Shown: piece by piece, positions 25,720-33,198 of the stretch
Layout of the letters: each line of letters begins with the position of its first letter
How positions within the stretch are numbered: position 1 is the first letter of the stretch
Assembly: GCA_937907525.1 (NCBI GenBank)
Contig: CALCIB010000349.1
Location: forward strand, 1 to 43,790
DNA from: an uncultured Planctomycetales bacterium
GTDB taxonomy: Bacteria; Planctomycetota; Planctomycetia; Isosphaerales; Isosphaeraceae
Length of the DNA stretch: 43,790 nucleotides
Direction of reading: 5' to 3'
Program-made: the position numbers and the translations under genes
Notes under the pieces: generated by a model
Databases searched by the model: none
What the model saw: only the letters and a program-made list of their open reading frames with translations
Told to the model about the DNA's origin: nothing

Positions 25720-27054
25720 TCACCGCGGCAACACCTGGCCGGGGAGGAGTTCGGGGAGGGAGGGGACGGGCTCGGGGCTCGTCATCTGGCGGCGGACGTC
25801 GGCCAACGCGGGCGAGACGCCGAAGTCGTCGAGGTTGAAGTTGTACCTCTGGATCAGTCCCGCCCCGCTGTAGCGGAGGAAGGTCACGTTGAGGATCACG
25901 TCGCGCTGGTCGCGCTGGACCCGAAGCGGCGTCAGCGTGAACTGCGCCACCCCCGCCGCGGCCAGCAGGCCCATCGCCCAGAAGGCCCGGCGCTCTCCCA
26001 GCAGCGACCGCAAGCCGACCGCCGCGCCCAGGTAGAGCAGCGGCAGGAACGGGAAGACCAGCCCGGCGTTGCCGGCGAAGATCAGGAACGAGAACCCCCA
26101 CGACGGCCCCACCCAGAGCGTCGCCAAGAGCAGCTCCCGCCAGTTCGACGGCCGGAGCGACCGCGCCAGCCCCAGCAAGAACGGCGGCAACGCCAGGACC
26201 GCCCCCCAGGCCAGGAACAGGCCGTACTTCACCAGGTTGCGGACCAACCCCTCGAACAACCCCCGCGCCGCCATCGAGAACCCGGCCTTGTCCCCCTCGT
26301 GCTTGGCGCGCACGCGGTCGAGGTAGACGTCGACCCCCCCCAGAACCCAGGAAGTGCCGAAAAACCAGAAACAGCACGACGCCGCCAGGATCGCCCCGCC
26401 GATCAGCCAGTGCCGCCAGGGCGCCCGTCCCAGAAGCAACGAGCCGGCCCACAGGGGCGTCCCGAAGGCCAACAGGTCGGGCCGCAGGACCATCCCGACC
26501 CCGAGCGCCAAACTGGCGCCGATCATGTCGGCCGTCCGTCGCGACCGCTGGTAGCGGAGCCCGTAAAAGCCGATCGCCGGCAGGACGGCCAGCCAGACGG
26601 GGTAGCTGGCGATCGCCCCGCCGTGCCACCAGACGATCGGGTTGCACGTCGTCGCCAGCGCCGCCGCCGCCGCCAACGGCCTCGAAACCGCCAGCGTCCC
26701 GAACAGATAGGCGAACGCCGCCCCCGCGATCGTCAAGCCGACGTTCACCGTCAGGAACGCCGTCACCGGATCGGCCTGGAAGACGTTCGCCAGCCTCCCC
26801 AGCAGGACGTAGCCCAGGTTCCCAGGCATCGGGACGTTGAACGTGGAATCAAGTTTGAGAGCGTTGATATAAAGAGGCCCGTCCTTCCCCATGTAGTCGA
26901 ACGAGTCCAGGTACGGCGCGCGGCTGGCGACGGTCCAAAGCGCCAGGGCGAGGATCGCGAGGGCGTCCGCGCGGCGGTCGGCCGCCGCGGGCGCGGCGAG
27001 GTCGGTCGCGAGGCCGCGGCGGCGGTTCGGCTCGGCGGTGACGGTCGAGGACAT
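25720..27054 (-). CDS. GT-C-type polytopic glycosyltransferase-like membrane protein
   Basis: 444 residues with about ten membrane segments. The first extracytoplasmic loop holds PYLDSFDYMGKDGPLYI with acidic residues (Asp50, Asp53) placed like the catalytic Asp of GT39/PMT-type, lipid-linked-sugar-dependent enzymes. A cytoplasmic/lumenal loop with VYLDRVRAKHEGDKAGFS follows near 250-270. It probably transfers a sugar from a polyprenyl-phosphate carrier to a glycan or protein at the outer face of the membrane, but donor and acceptor are unknown. It lies 46 bases after a decayed glycosyltransferase on the same strand. Confidence 0.78.
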   Translation of the reverse strand: MSSTVTAEPNRRRGLATDLAAPAAADRRADALAILALALWTVASRAPYLDSFDYMGKDGPLYINALKLDSTFNVPMPGNLGYVLLGRLANVFQADPVTAFLTVNVGLTIAGAAFAYLFGTLAVSRPLAAAAALATTCNPIVWWHGGAIASYPVWLAVLPAIGFYGLRYQRSRRTADMIGASLALGVGMVLRPDLLAFGTPLWAGSLLLGRAPWRHWLIGGAILAASCCFWFFGTSWVLGGVDVYLDRVRAKHEGDKAGFSMAARGLFEGLVRNLVKYGLFLAWGAVLALPPFLLGLARSLRPSNWRELLLATLWVGPSWGFSFLIFAGNAGLVFPFLPLLYLGAAVGLRSLLGERRAFWAMGLLAAAGVAQFTLTPLRVQRDQRDVILNVTFLRYSGAGLIQRYNFNLDDFGVSPALADVRRQMTSPEPVPSLPELLPGQVLPR

Positions 27055-27099
27055 GGGGCGGGTCCTTCCGGGTCGGCGTCGGGTCGGCGGGGCTTCGAA

Positions 27100-27872
27100 T
27101 CAGCGGCGGGCGGTCGTGCGGGGGGCGGGGCTCGGCGGGACGAAGCCGCGAAGGCGGGTCCAGCCCGACTCCTCGACGTGACCGGCACCGCGGACGATCT
27201 CGGCGAGGCCCTCGCCCTCGGCCTCCGCGACCATCATCTTGAAGTGCTTCGCGGCGATCCGGCCTCGCACGCCGGGACCGTCCGGAAGCCCTCGCGCCGC
27301 GGCCGGACGGTGGAGGAACGGCTCGTCGTCGAAGGCGTGGACCGGGAACGGCGGCCCGAGCCCCAGCCCCGAGAGCGCCGGCTGACGGTGGACCGGCCCG
27401 TCGGCCCGTCGCAACGGCGCCGCGGCGCGGTCGAGTCCCTCGCCGCGGTCCAGGTCGAACCACCCCGCGTCGGCCGGCGTCGTCGGAGCTCCAGCAGGCC
27501 GTAGGCGAGCGTGGCGGCCAGTCCCAGACTCGCCAGGACGAGCGTGAACAGCCGCATTCCCAGGCCGCGGTCGGCGACCGAGGCCGGCAACCGCCGGGTC
27601 GCCGCGGCGTACGACCCGTAGGACCCCGCGTCGTACAGGGTCGTCGGATGGTAGGGCGGCTCGCTCGGCCGGTCGTACAACGGCAGCCCGCGCTGGACCT
27701 TGAGCACGTTGAGGACCTGGACCGACTCCCCGCTGGTCGTGGTGCTCAAGGGCCCCGAGGGCCCCGCGACGGTCGCCGTCCAGGCGCCCGGGACGGTCAG
27801 GGAGGCCGCCGCCGGGACCAGGAAGAGGAGGGCCGCGAAGGCCGGTCGCGAAATACGGCGACTCGCGCGCAT
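27100..27872 (-). pseudogene. Decayed GT-C-type membrane glycosyltransferase
   Basis: The N-terminal part is intact from MRASRRI (27872): a membrane segment, then TSGESVQVLNVLKVQRGLPLY and a second membrane segment ending LAYGLLELRRR, the order seen at the start of GT39-like enzymes. Past about 27480 that frame turns into Arg/Ser-rich sequence without sense. A different frame then carries what resembles the C-terminal end of such a protein (GWFDLDRGEGLDRAAAPL, PALSGLGLGPPFPVHAFDDEPFL, IAAKHFKMMVAEAEG) up to the stop at 27100. The middle, normally many membrane segments, is missing. I read this as a deletion with a frameshift. Confidence 0.6.
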
Positions 27873-28015
27873 GATCGATGTCCCATCCATGAAGTCGAAT
27901 CCGTTCGGTCGATCGGGGCCGATCCTACCCCATCGACCGCGATTCCGCAACCGACGATCCCCGTGGTACGATGGACCGACCCGGAGATCGCGTCCCGAGC
28001 CGCCCGAGGCCCGCC

Positions 28016-28300
28016 ATGCCCCCCAGCTTCTGGATCCCCTGGATCCTCGTCCCCATCCTGATCGTGGCGGGTTTGATCGTCATGATGCTTCTGGCGGTCT
28101 TCATGCTCGCGGCCCTATCGGTCGCGGCGGCCCTCCACGTGCTGGGCTGGGACCGCCGGCTGCTCGACTGGCTGGCGCGGAGGCTGGACGTCCGGGTCGC
28201 CGCCCTCCACTTCCCGGAGAAGGAGAAGCCGGAGGTCGACGACCTGGAGGCGCCGATCGAGGCCCGCTGGACGGTCGTCGAGGAGCGACGGTCGGATTGA
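28016..28300 (+). CDS. Small membrane protein of unknown function
   Basis: 94 residues from MPPSFWIPWIL. One long or two short hydrophobic segments (LVPILIVAGLIVMMLLAVFMLAALSVAAALHVL) are followed by a charged cytoplasmic tail (WLARRLDVRVAALHFPEKEK, EVDDLEAPIEARW). No family is recognised. An upstream ATG at 27971 in the same frame would add 15 residues, but the later ATG has a GAGG site and starts at the hydrophobic part. It ends four bases from the stop of the convergent DUF2239 gene. Confidence 0.6.
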   Translation: MPPSFWIPWILVPILIVAGLIVMMLLAVFMLAALSVAAALHVLGWDRRLLDWLARRLDVRVAALHFPEKEKPEVDDLEAPIEARWTVVEERRSD

Positions 28301-28304
28301 CCGC

Positions 28305-28886
28305 TCAGCCCCCCGCGGCCGGCTTCTCCTCCATCGCGTCGGCCTCGCGGAGCAGCCGGGCGAGGTGCTTCCGCAGGTCCCTGGGCCACGGGGCGACGAG
28401 CTTCTCGAACCGCGCCTGGTCGCGGCCGAAGAGGGCGCGCGACGCCTCCTCGAAGTTGGGCAGGTCGCCGGCCGCGGCCCACATCACCTTGCTGGCGGCC
28501 TCGCGCGCCAGCCGCGCCCGCTCCTTGCCCGGCTCGCGCTTGCGGGCCTCGTCGACCAGCCGCCGAAGCGCCGCGGACGCTCCGCCAGGCCGCCGCTCCA
28601 GCCATTCCCAGTGGCGGGGCAGGAGCGTGACCTCTCGCGCCACCACCCCCAGTCGCGGCCGGCCCGGCCCGGTCTTCGGCTCGGGCGGAAGGGCCCGCTC
28701 GACCACCTCCGCCGGACTCCCCCGGAAGTCGAAATCGACCTGGTTGCCGGTCCAGTCCTCGAAGATCAAGGCCGGCTCCCCACCTCGGTCCAGGTGGGCC
28801 TTCACCTTGCCCAGCATCGCCCCGAGCCCCCCCGCGGCGACCAGACGCCCGTTCGCGAAGGCCGTGTACGTCCGCTCCGATTCCAT
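28305..28886 (-). CDS. DUF2239 family protein
   Basis: 193 residues, matching the family along its whole length. It starts TYTAFANGRLVAAGGL, then LIFEDWTGNQVDFDFRGSPAEV, then GRPRLGVVAREVTLLPRHWEWL, GGASAALRRLVDEARK, and a helical C-terminal half. The family is widespread in proteobacteria and planctomycetes, but no function has been established. The ATG follows GGAGGGG. It is divergent from the vsr gene, and the gap between them has repeated TCCGGA/TCCGGGT words. Confidence 0.9.
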   Translation of the reverse strand: MESERTYTAFANGRLVAAGGLGAMLGKVKAHLDRGGEPALIFEDWTGNQVDFDFRGSPAEVVERALPPEPKTGPGRPRLGVVAREVTLLPRHWEWLERRPGGASAALRRLVDEARKREPGKERARLAREAASKVMWAAAGDLPNFEEASRALFGRDQARFEKLVAPWPRDLRKHLARLLREADAMEEKPAAGG

Positions 28887-28904
28887 CGCCCCCTCCGCTT
28901 CGTC

Positions 28905-28974
28905 CCGGATAACATCCGGATTAATCTCGCGATGGATAATACCCGGACGATTTTGGAAGTCAATAAATCCGGGT
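28905..28974. promoter_or_regulatory. Possible operator between DUF2239 and vsr genes
   Basis: The gap between two divergent genes is AT-rich for this genome. It holds the words CCGGAT, ATCCGGAT (a palindrome), ACCCGGA (28941-28947) and TCCGGGT (28968-28974); the last two are an inverted repeat with a 20-base loop. This arrangement is what a dimeric repressor site would look like, but no regulator is encoded next to it. Speculative. Confidence 0.35.
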
Positions 28975-29060
28975 GAAAATCATCGTGGCTCGGCCGTACA
29001 ATGGAGTGCCGGCCGCGTCCCGTCGCCGGCCGCGGCGGTCACTCGCGGGGAGGGCTTCCC

Positions 29061-29504
29061 TTGGTCGACAAACTCACGCCCGAGCAGCGCCGGCGGGCGA
29101 TGCGGGCGGTCAAGGGGAAGAACACCTCGCTGGAGCGGAAGGTCTCCTCGGCGTTCCACCGCCGGGGCTGGCGGTATCGCCGCAACTACAAGTTCTTGCC
29201 CGGCAAGCCCGACTTCGTGTTCACCAGGGCGCGCGTCGTCGTGTTCGTCGACGGCGACTTCTGGCACGGCTGGCGCTACCCCTCGTGGCGGCACAAGATG
29301 TCGGACTTCTGGCGAGCCAAGATCGAGGGCAACCGCGCCCGAGACCGCCGCAACTTCGCCAAGCTCAGGCGGCGGGGGTGGTTCGTCATCCGGCTCTGGG
29401 GACACGAGGTCGACCGCGACCTGGACGCCTGCGTGGAGCGGGTCGCCGCGCTTCTGGAGCGGGCGCGGGCCGCCGGGAAATCGACGGAACCCTCGGATTC
29501 GTGA
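29061..29504 (+). CDS. vsr: Very short patch repair endonuclease (Vsr)
   Basis: 147 residues, the usual family length. It contains the family pattern: TPEQRRRAMRAVKGKNTSLE, the catalytic core GKPDFVFTRARVVVFVDGDFWHG (with Asp of PDFVF, and FWHG), and WFVIRLWGHEV. Vsr nicks DNA next to T:G mismatches left by deamination of 5-methylcytosine and is normally paired with a cytosine-5 methyltransferase gene. None is present here. The start is taken as TTG at 29061 because GGGGAGGG lies seven bases upstream and the family N-terminus begins there; ATG at 29001 would add 20 residues with no family match. A caspase-like gene follows 73 bases later. Confidence 0.92.
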   Translation: MVDKLTPEQRRRAMRAVKGKNTSLERKVSSAFHRRGWRYRRNYKFLPGKPDFVFTRARVVVFVDGDFWHGWRYPSWRHKMSDFWRAKIEGNRARDRRNFAKLRRRGWFVIRLWGHEVDRDLDACVERVAALLERARAAGKSTEPSDS

Positions 29505-29577
29505 AACCGGCCGCCCCCGAGCGGCGAGCGTATTCCTCGGAAGCCGCGACAACCGCGCCGCCCCGGAGGAAGCGCCC

Positions 29578-31794
29578 GTGCCCAACCACGCGATCGTCAT
29601 CGGGATCAACGAGTATCGGGATTCGGATCGTTTCCCCCGCCTGACTCGGCCGGCGGTCGACGCGATCCGGATGGCGCGGTGGCTCCTCGACTCGGCCGGC
29701 GCCGACGGGGTCGCCGAGGAAAACCTCGTCCTGCTTCTCAGCCCCAACGACGACGCCGCCCTGGCGGGGATCGTCGACGCCCTGGCGACGTCCGAGGAAC
29801 GGGCCGAGGCCGCGCGCCTGCTGGCGAGGCTGGCCACGCTCGGCAACCGGGCCGAGGCCGGGTCCGACTGGATCAACAAGGCCGTTCGCGATCTCCACGC
29901 CCGCGCGGGCGGCCAGGGGGGGCGGCTCTACTTCTACTACGCGGGCCACGGCCTCTCCGCGGCGCTCGACGCCCTGGGCAACGACGTCGAGGACGCCCTG
30001 GTCCCATTCGACTACGATTCCGCGATTCCGAGGTTGGCGATCAGCGTCCCGTCGATCACCCGGACGCTCCTGGCCACGAGCTGTCCGGAGCAGTTCTTCT
30101 TCCTCGACTGCTGCCGCAACCAGCTTCAGCGCGAGGAGATCGCGAGGGTCGGCCGGCTCCAGCCCAACCGGCGCCGCATACCGACGGATCAATACGTCTT
30201 CAGCGCCACGGCCCTGGGCCTGAAGGCGGCGGACGGGGACGGGTCGTTCTCGGACGTCCTGTTCCGCGGGCTGGCGGGCGATGGTTCGGCCAAGGCGTTC
30301 TCGCGGTCGTCGGGGGCCTACGAGGTCCGCGCCGAGCGACTCTTCCAGTACCTCCAGAGAGGCTTCGAAGCCCTCGGGCGGCAGCCCTACGTCGACGGCG
30401 GCGAGGGCGTCGAGCCGCGACCGCAACGGCCGAGGCTGGGAGGCGAGCACGGCGGAGACCCGATCCTGAAGACGCTGAAAACGGTTGAAGACGTGAGCTT
30501 CCGAATCACGGTCCAGGCGCCCGCGGGGTTCGCGGCCGGGACGAAGGTCGCGGAGGCTCGGCTGTTCGGCGACGGCCTGCCGCCGGAGCCTCCTCGGGAC
30601 GCGACGGCGGGGGCGACGGTCGATTTCGCGCTGGCGCCTCGGCTCTACTTCGTGCAGGTCGTCCCCGAGCCGGGGCTGTCGGGGCCGACGCCGACGGCGC
30701 TTGAGGTCTACGACGACCCGACCGACTTCCCGGTGACGCTCGCCCCCGCCGTCGCCGCCGCGGCGGTCGCGCCGGCCGAGGCCGCGACGACGGTCGCGCC
30801 GCTCTTCGCGGCGCCGCCGATCGAACGTCGAGGCTCGATCCGCGACCCGCGCGACGAGCCGCCGCGGATCGCGCGGTCGTGGCTGGGGCGGCTCCTTGGT
30901 CGCGGCGAGAAGGCGTCCGCGGGAGTCCGAATCCGCGTCGCCTGCGAGGTGGTCGCCCCCGCGGCGGGGAGGCTCGTCGATCCGATCGTCGCGGGCCGAC
31001 TCGCCACGCCCGAGGGCGTCGCGGCCTATCTCGACGAATTGGAGGCGCGGGTCTGGCCGCTCGACGGCGAGCCCGGCGATCCGCGACGGCTCGAACGATC
31101 CGGGGACGCCGCCGGGACGGGCTCGTTTTCCTGGACGCTGACGCCGGGGCCGTACCGGCTCTCGCTCGGCGGCCCGTCGCACGGGACGACCACCTTCGAA
31201 CTGGTCGTGCCGCCGGATCGCGCGACCGTTCTGGACGTTCGCCAGGGGGCCGACGGCCGCGTGGACATCTCGGTCTCCATGCCCCTCGCCCGAGTAGAGT
31301 CCGATTCGCGCGATCATATCGAATTCCAATCAACCGAAACGCTTCAACGACTCCTCCGCGACGGCGACGTCGAACGGGCCGCGGCCTTCGCCGATCAGTT
31401 GCTTGACGCGACGAACATAGGATCGCCCCCTGATCCGACGGCCGTGATGCTCGGCGCCCTGGCGTCGTTGCGGCGAGGCCGGCTGGACGCGCTGGCGGTC
31501 CTGGCGGCGCGGCTGACCGACCGACATCCCGACCTGCCCGACGGCCACGCCATGCTCGGCCTTTGCCGGCTGCGCGAGGGCGACCGCGAAGCCGCGCGGT
31601 GGGCGTTCGCCGCCGCCCTCGCCCGCGGGTTGCCGATGCTCGCGTCGGTCTTGCACGCGACCGACGACGCCGTCGACGCGCTCGCGATCGGCCCCGCCGA
31701 GGCCCCTCGAATCCCGCTGCTCGTCCAGGCCGGGGGCTCGCTCATCCCCGGCTCGCTCTGGTCGGCCCGACGCCCCGTCGCGGCCGTCTCCTGA
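29578..31794 (+). CDS. Caspase-like protein (C14 family), copy 1
   Basis: 738 residues. The first 260 or so form a caspase p20-like domain: AIVIGINEYRD, then YFYYAGHG with catalytic-type His124, then FFFLDCCRN with Cys179 in the D-x-C position. These give the His-Cys dyad expected of C14 peptidases. Next come beta-rich segments (FRITVQAPAGFAAGTKVAEA; YRLSLGGPSHGTTTFELVV) and an Ala-rich linker. The last about 150 residues are helical and TPR-like (LPDGHAMLGLCRLREGDREAARWAFAAAL). No signal peptide or membrane segment is found. It starts with GTG at 29578 after CGGAGGA. The next gene codes for a zinc metallopeptidase. Substrate unknown. Confidence 0.9.
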   Translation: MPNHAIVIGINEYRDSDRFPRLTRPAVDAIRMARWLLDSAGADGVAEENLVLLLSPNDDAALAGIVDALATSEERAEAARLLARLATLGNRAEAGSDWINKAVRDLHARAGGQGGRLYFYYAGHGLSAALDALGNDVEDALVPFDYDSAIPRLAISVPSITRTLLATSCPEQFFFLDCCRNQLQREEIARVGRLQPNRRRIPTDQYVFSATALGLKAADGDGSFSDVLFRGLAGDGSAKAFSRSSGAYEVRAERLFQYLQRGFEALGRQPYVDGGEGVEPRPQRPRLGGEHGGDPILKTLKTVEDVSFRITVQAPAGFAAGTKVAEARLFGDGLPPEPPRDATAGATVDFALAPRLYFVQVVPEPGLSGPTPTALEVYDDPTDFPVTLAPAVAAAAVAPAEAATTVAPLFAAPPIERRGSIRDPRDEPPRIARSWLGRLLGRGEKASAGVRIRVACEVVAPAAGRLVDPIVAGRLATPEGVAAYLDELEARVWPLDGEPGDPRRLERSGDAAGTGSFSWTLTPGPYRLSLGGPSHGTTTFELVVPPDRATVLDVRQGADGRVDISVSMPLARVESDSRDHIEFQSTETLQRLLRDGDVERAAAFADQLLDATNIGSPPDPTAVMLGALASLRRGRLDALAVLAARLTDRHPDLPDGHAMLGLCRLREGDREAARWAFAAALARGLPMLASVLHATDDAVDALAIGPAEAPRIPLLVQAGGSLIPGSLWSARRPVAAVS

Positions 31795-31823
31795 ACCGCG
31801 CCGGTGACGGGATTGGGTGGAAC

Positions 31824-31963
31824 GAACCACGGAGTCACGGAGGACACAGAGAGGAAACAACGAGATGCAATGTTTAAATTGCAGCTAAATTGAATAAGAT
31901 GAAATAAATTGATCATTTATCTGATTTGAATTCCTCTCTGTGTCCTCCGTGACTCTGTGGTTC
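31824..31963. mobile_element. MITE-like palindromic element between caspase-like and metallopeptidase genes
   Basis: Two 33-base arms (31824-31856 and 31931-31963) are inverted copies with one mismatch. They start GAACCACGGAGTCACGGAGG and GAACCACAGAGTCACGGAGG when read inward. The 74 bases between are AT-rich (TTTAAATTGCAGC, AATTGAATAAG) in contrast to the surrounding sequence. No transposase is present. It is absent from the matching gap of the second cassette (38026-38093). Confidence 0.85.
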
Positions 31964-32022
31964 ATTCCCCCCCTCCCCCGATCCGACATGCCAGGATTCC
32001 GACCATTCCAAGGAGATCCGCC

Positions 32023-33198
32023 ATGACCGACATCGAACCCCTGCCCGTCGACGTCTCCCTCTTCGTTCCCGAGGCGGGCGACCGCCCCGTCGAGGATCCC
32101 GGCGCCCGTCCGCGCGCCGGCTTCTGCGCCAACCAGATGGCGGGGGGGCCGATCGCGCCGGGGAGGCCGGAGACCGAGGTCCGGCCGACCAGGGCCGCGC
32201 TCGACCTGTCGCGGCGCTGGCCCGCCGGGACCAAGCTGAACGTGGTCTTCCTCAACGGCGCCGACGCCTGGGGCGCGACGATCCGCCGGGCCGTCCGCCG
32301 GATCGCGCCCCTCTGGAGCGACTACGCCGACGTCGCGTTCGACTTCGACCAACCCACGGCCCACGTCACGGTCAACCTGCTGCCGCTCCCCCGGCTCGGG
32401 ATCGGCTACGGGACCTACTCGTGCTACCTGGGGCTGGACTGCCTGAGCGTCATCCGCCAGGGGATGCCGGCGATGAACCTGGTCTTCCATCCGTCGCTGG
32501 CGAACGATCCGGCGTTCCTTGAAGAGGAGTTCCGCCGGGTGATCCTCCACGAGTTCGGCCACTGCCTTGGGTTCATCCACGAACATATGAGGCCGGATCG
32601 TCCGATCGTCTGGGACGAGGGGGCGCTGAGCGCGACCTTCGGCGCGCCTCCCAATAGTTGGAGTCCCCAGACGATCCGGGAGCAGATCGTGGACGTCTAC
32701 CGGGGCGGGACGCTCGAATCGGGGTTGTTCGATCCGACGTCGATCATGATGTATCAGTTCCCCGCCGGGCTGGCCCGGTACGCCGACGGCTCGCCGTTCG
32801 TCTCGCCCAACAACGCGGCCCTCTCGCCGATGGACAAGGTGCTGGCGAACATGGCTTACCCGAAGCCCGGAACGACCCAGCCCGCCGAGGGCGTCCTGGT
32901 CGCCGGCGACCCGCCCAAGCCCGGCGCGATCGCCGAGGCCGGTCAGGCGGCGGTCTACCGCTTTCATCCGGCCCAGCCCGGCGTGTTCGTCGTCAAGACC
33001 GAGGGCGCGACCCCCCTGCTCCTCTCGATCCAGCGCGACCGCGGCGCCGCCGCCGGCCGGCTCTTCGCGGCGGAGGGAACGAACATGAATATGCCGATCC
33101 TTTTGACCGAATCCCGCGACTACTTCGTCGCCGTCCGCCACGCCCGGCCGCTGACCGGCGCGGGCGACTTCAAGATCTCGATCCAAGCGTCCGCCTGA
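32023..33198 (+). CDS. Astacin-type zinc metallopeptidase (M12A-like), copy 1
   Basis: 391 residues. The zinc site is H176-E-F-G-H180-C-L-G-F-I-H186-E, the astacin form of HExxHxxGxxH(E), and the Met-turn is SIMMYQF (240-246), so this is a metzincin protease. The N-terminal 60 residues, with a lone Cys35 in RAGFCANQ, precede the catalytic part and could be a pro-segment. The C-terminal region (VYRFHPAQPGVFVVKTEGATPLLLSIQR) looks like a PPC-type beta domain. No signal peptide is found although known astacins are secreted. An AAGGAGA site precedes the ATG at 32023. It follows the caspase-like gene on the same strand, split only by the MITE. It overlaps the TPR gene end on the other strand by 29 bases. 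Confidence 0.9.
   Translation: MTDIEPLPVDVSLFVPEAGDRPVEDPGARPRAGFCANQMAGGPIAPGRPETEVRPTRAALDLSRRWPAGTKLNVVFLNGADAWGATIRRAVRRIAPLWSDYADVAFDFDQPTAHVTVNLLPLPRLGIGYGTYSCYLGLDCLSVIRQGMPAMNLVFHPSLANDPAFLEEEFRRVILHEFGHCLGFIHEHMRPDRPIVWDEGALSATFGAPPNSWSPQTIREQIVDVYRGGTLESGLFDPTSIMMYQFPAGLARYADGSPFVSPNNAALSPMDKVLANMAYPKPGTTQPAEGVLVAGDPPKPGAIAEAGQAAVYRFHPAQPGVFVVKTEGATPLLLSIQRDRGAAAGRLFAAEGTNMNMPILLTESRDYFVAVRHARPLTGAGDFKISIQASA

Noticed and set aside
29386..31329. A 647-codon frame antisense to the caspase-like gene
   Set aside because: Composition (Arg, Asp, Gly, Val-rich) is that of a shadow frame of a GC-rich gene; the plus strand has a clear C14 domain.
27700..31794. A 1364-codon plus frame running into the caspase-like gene
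   Set aside because: The part before 29578 lies across vsr and DUF2239 in other frames and has no protein-like sequence; the GTG start at 29578 with CGGAGGA fits better.
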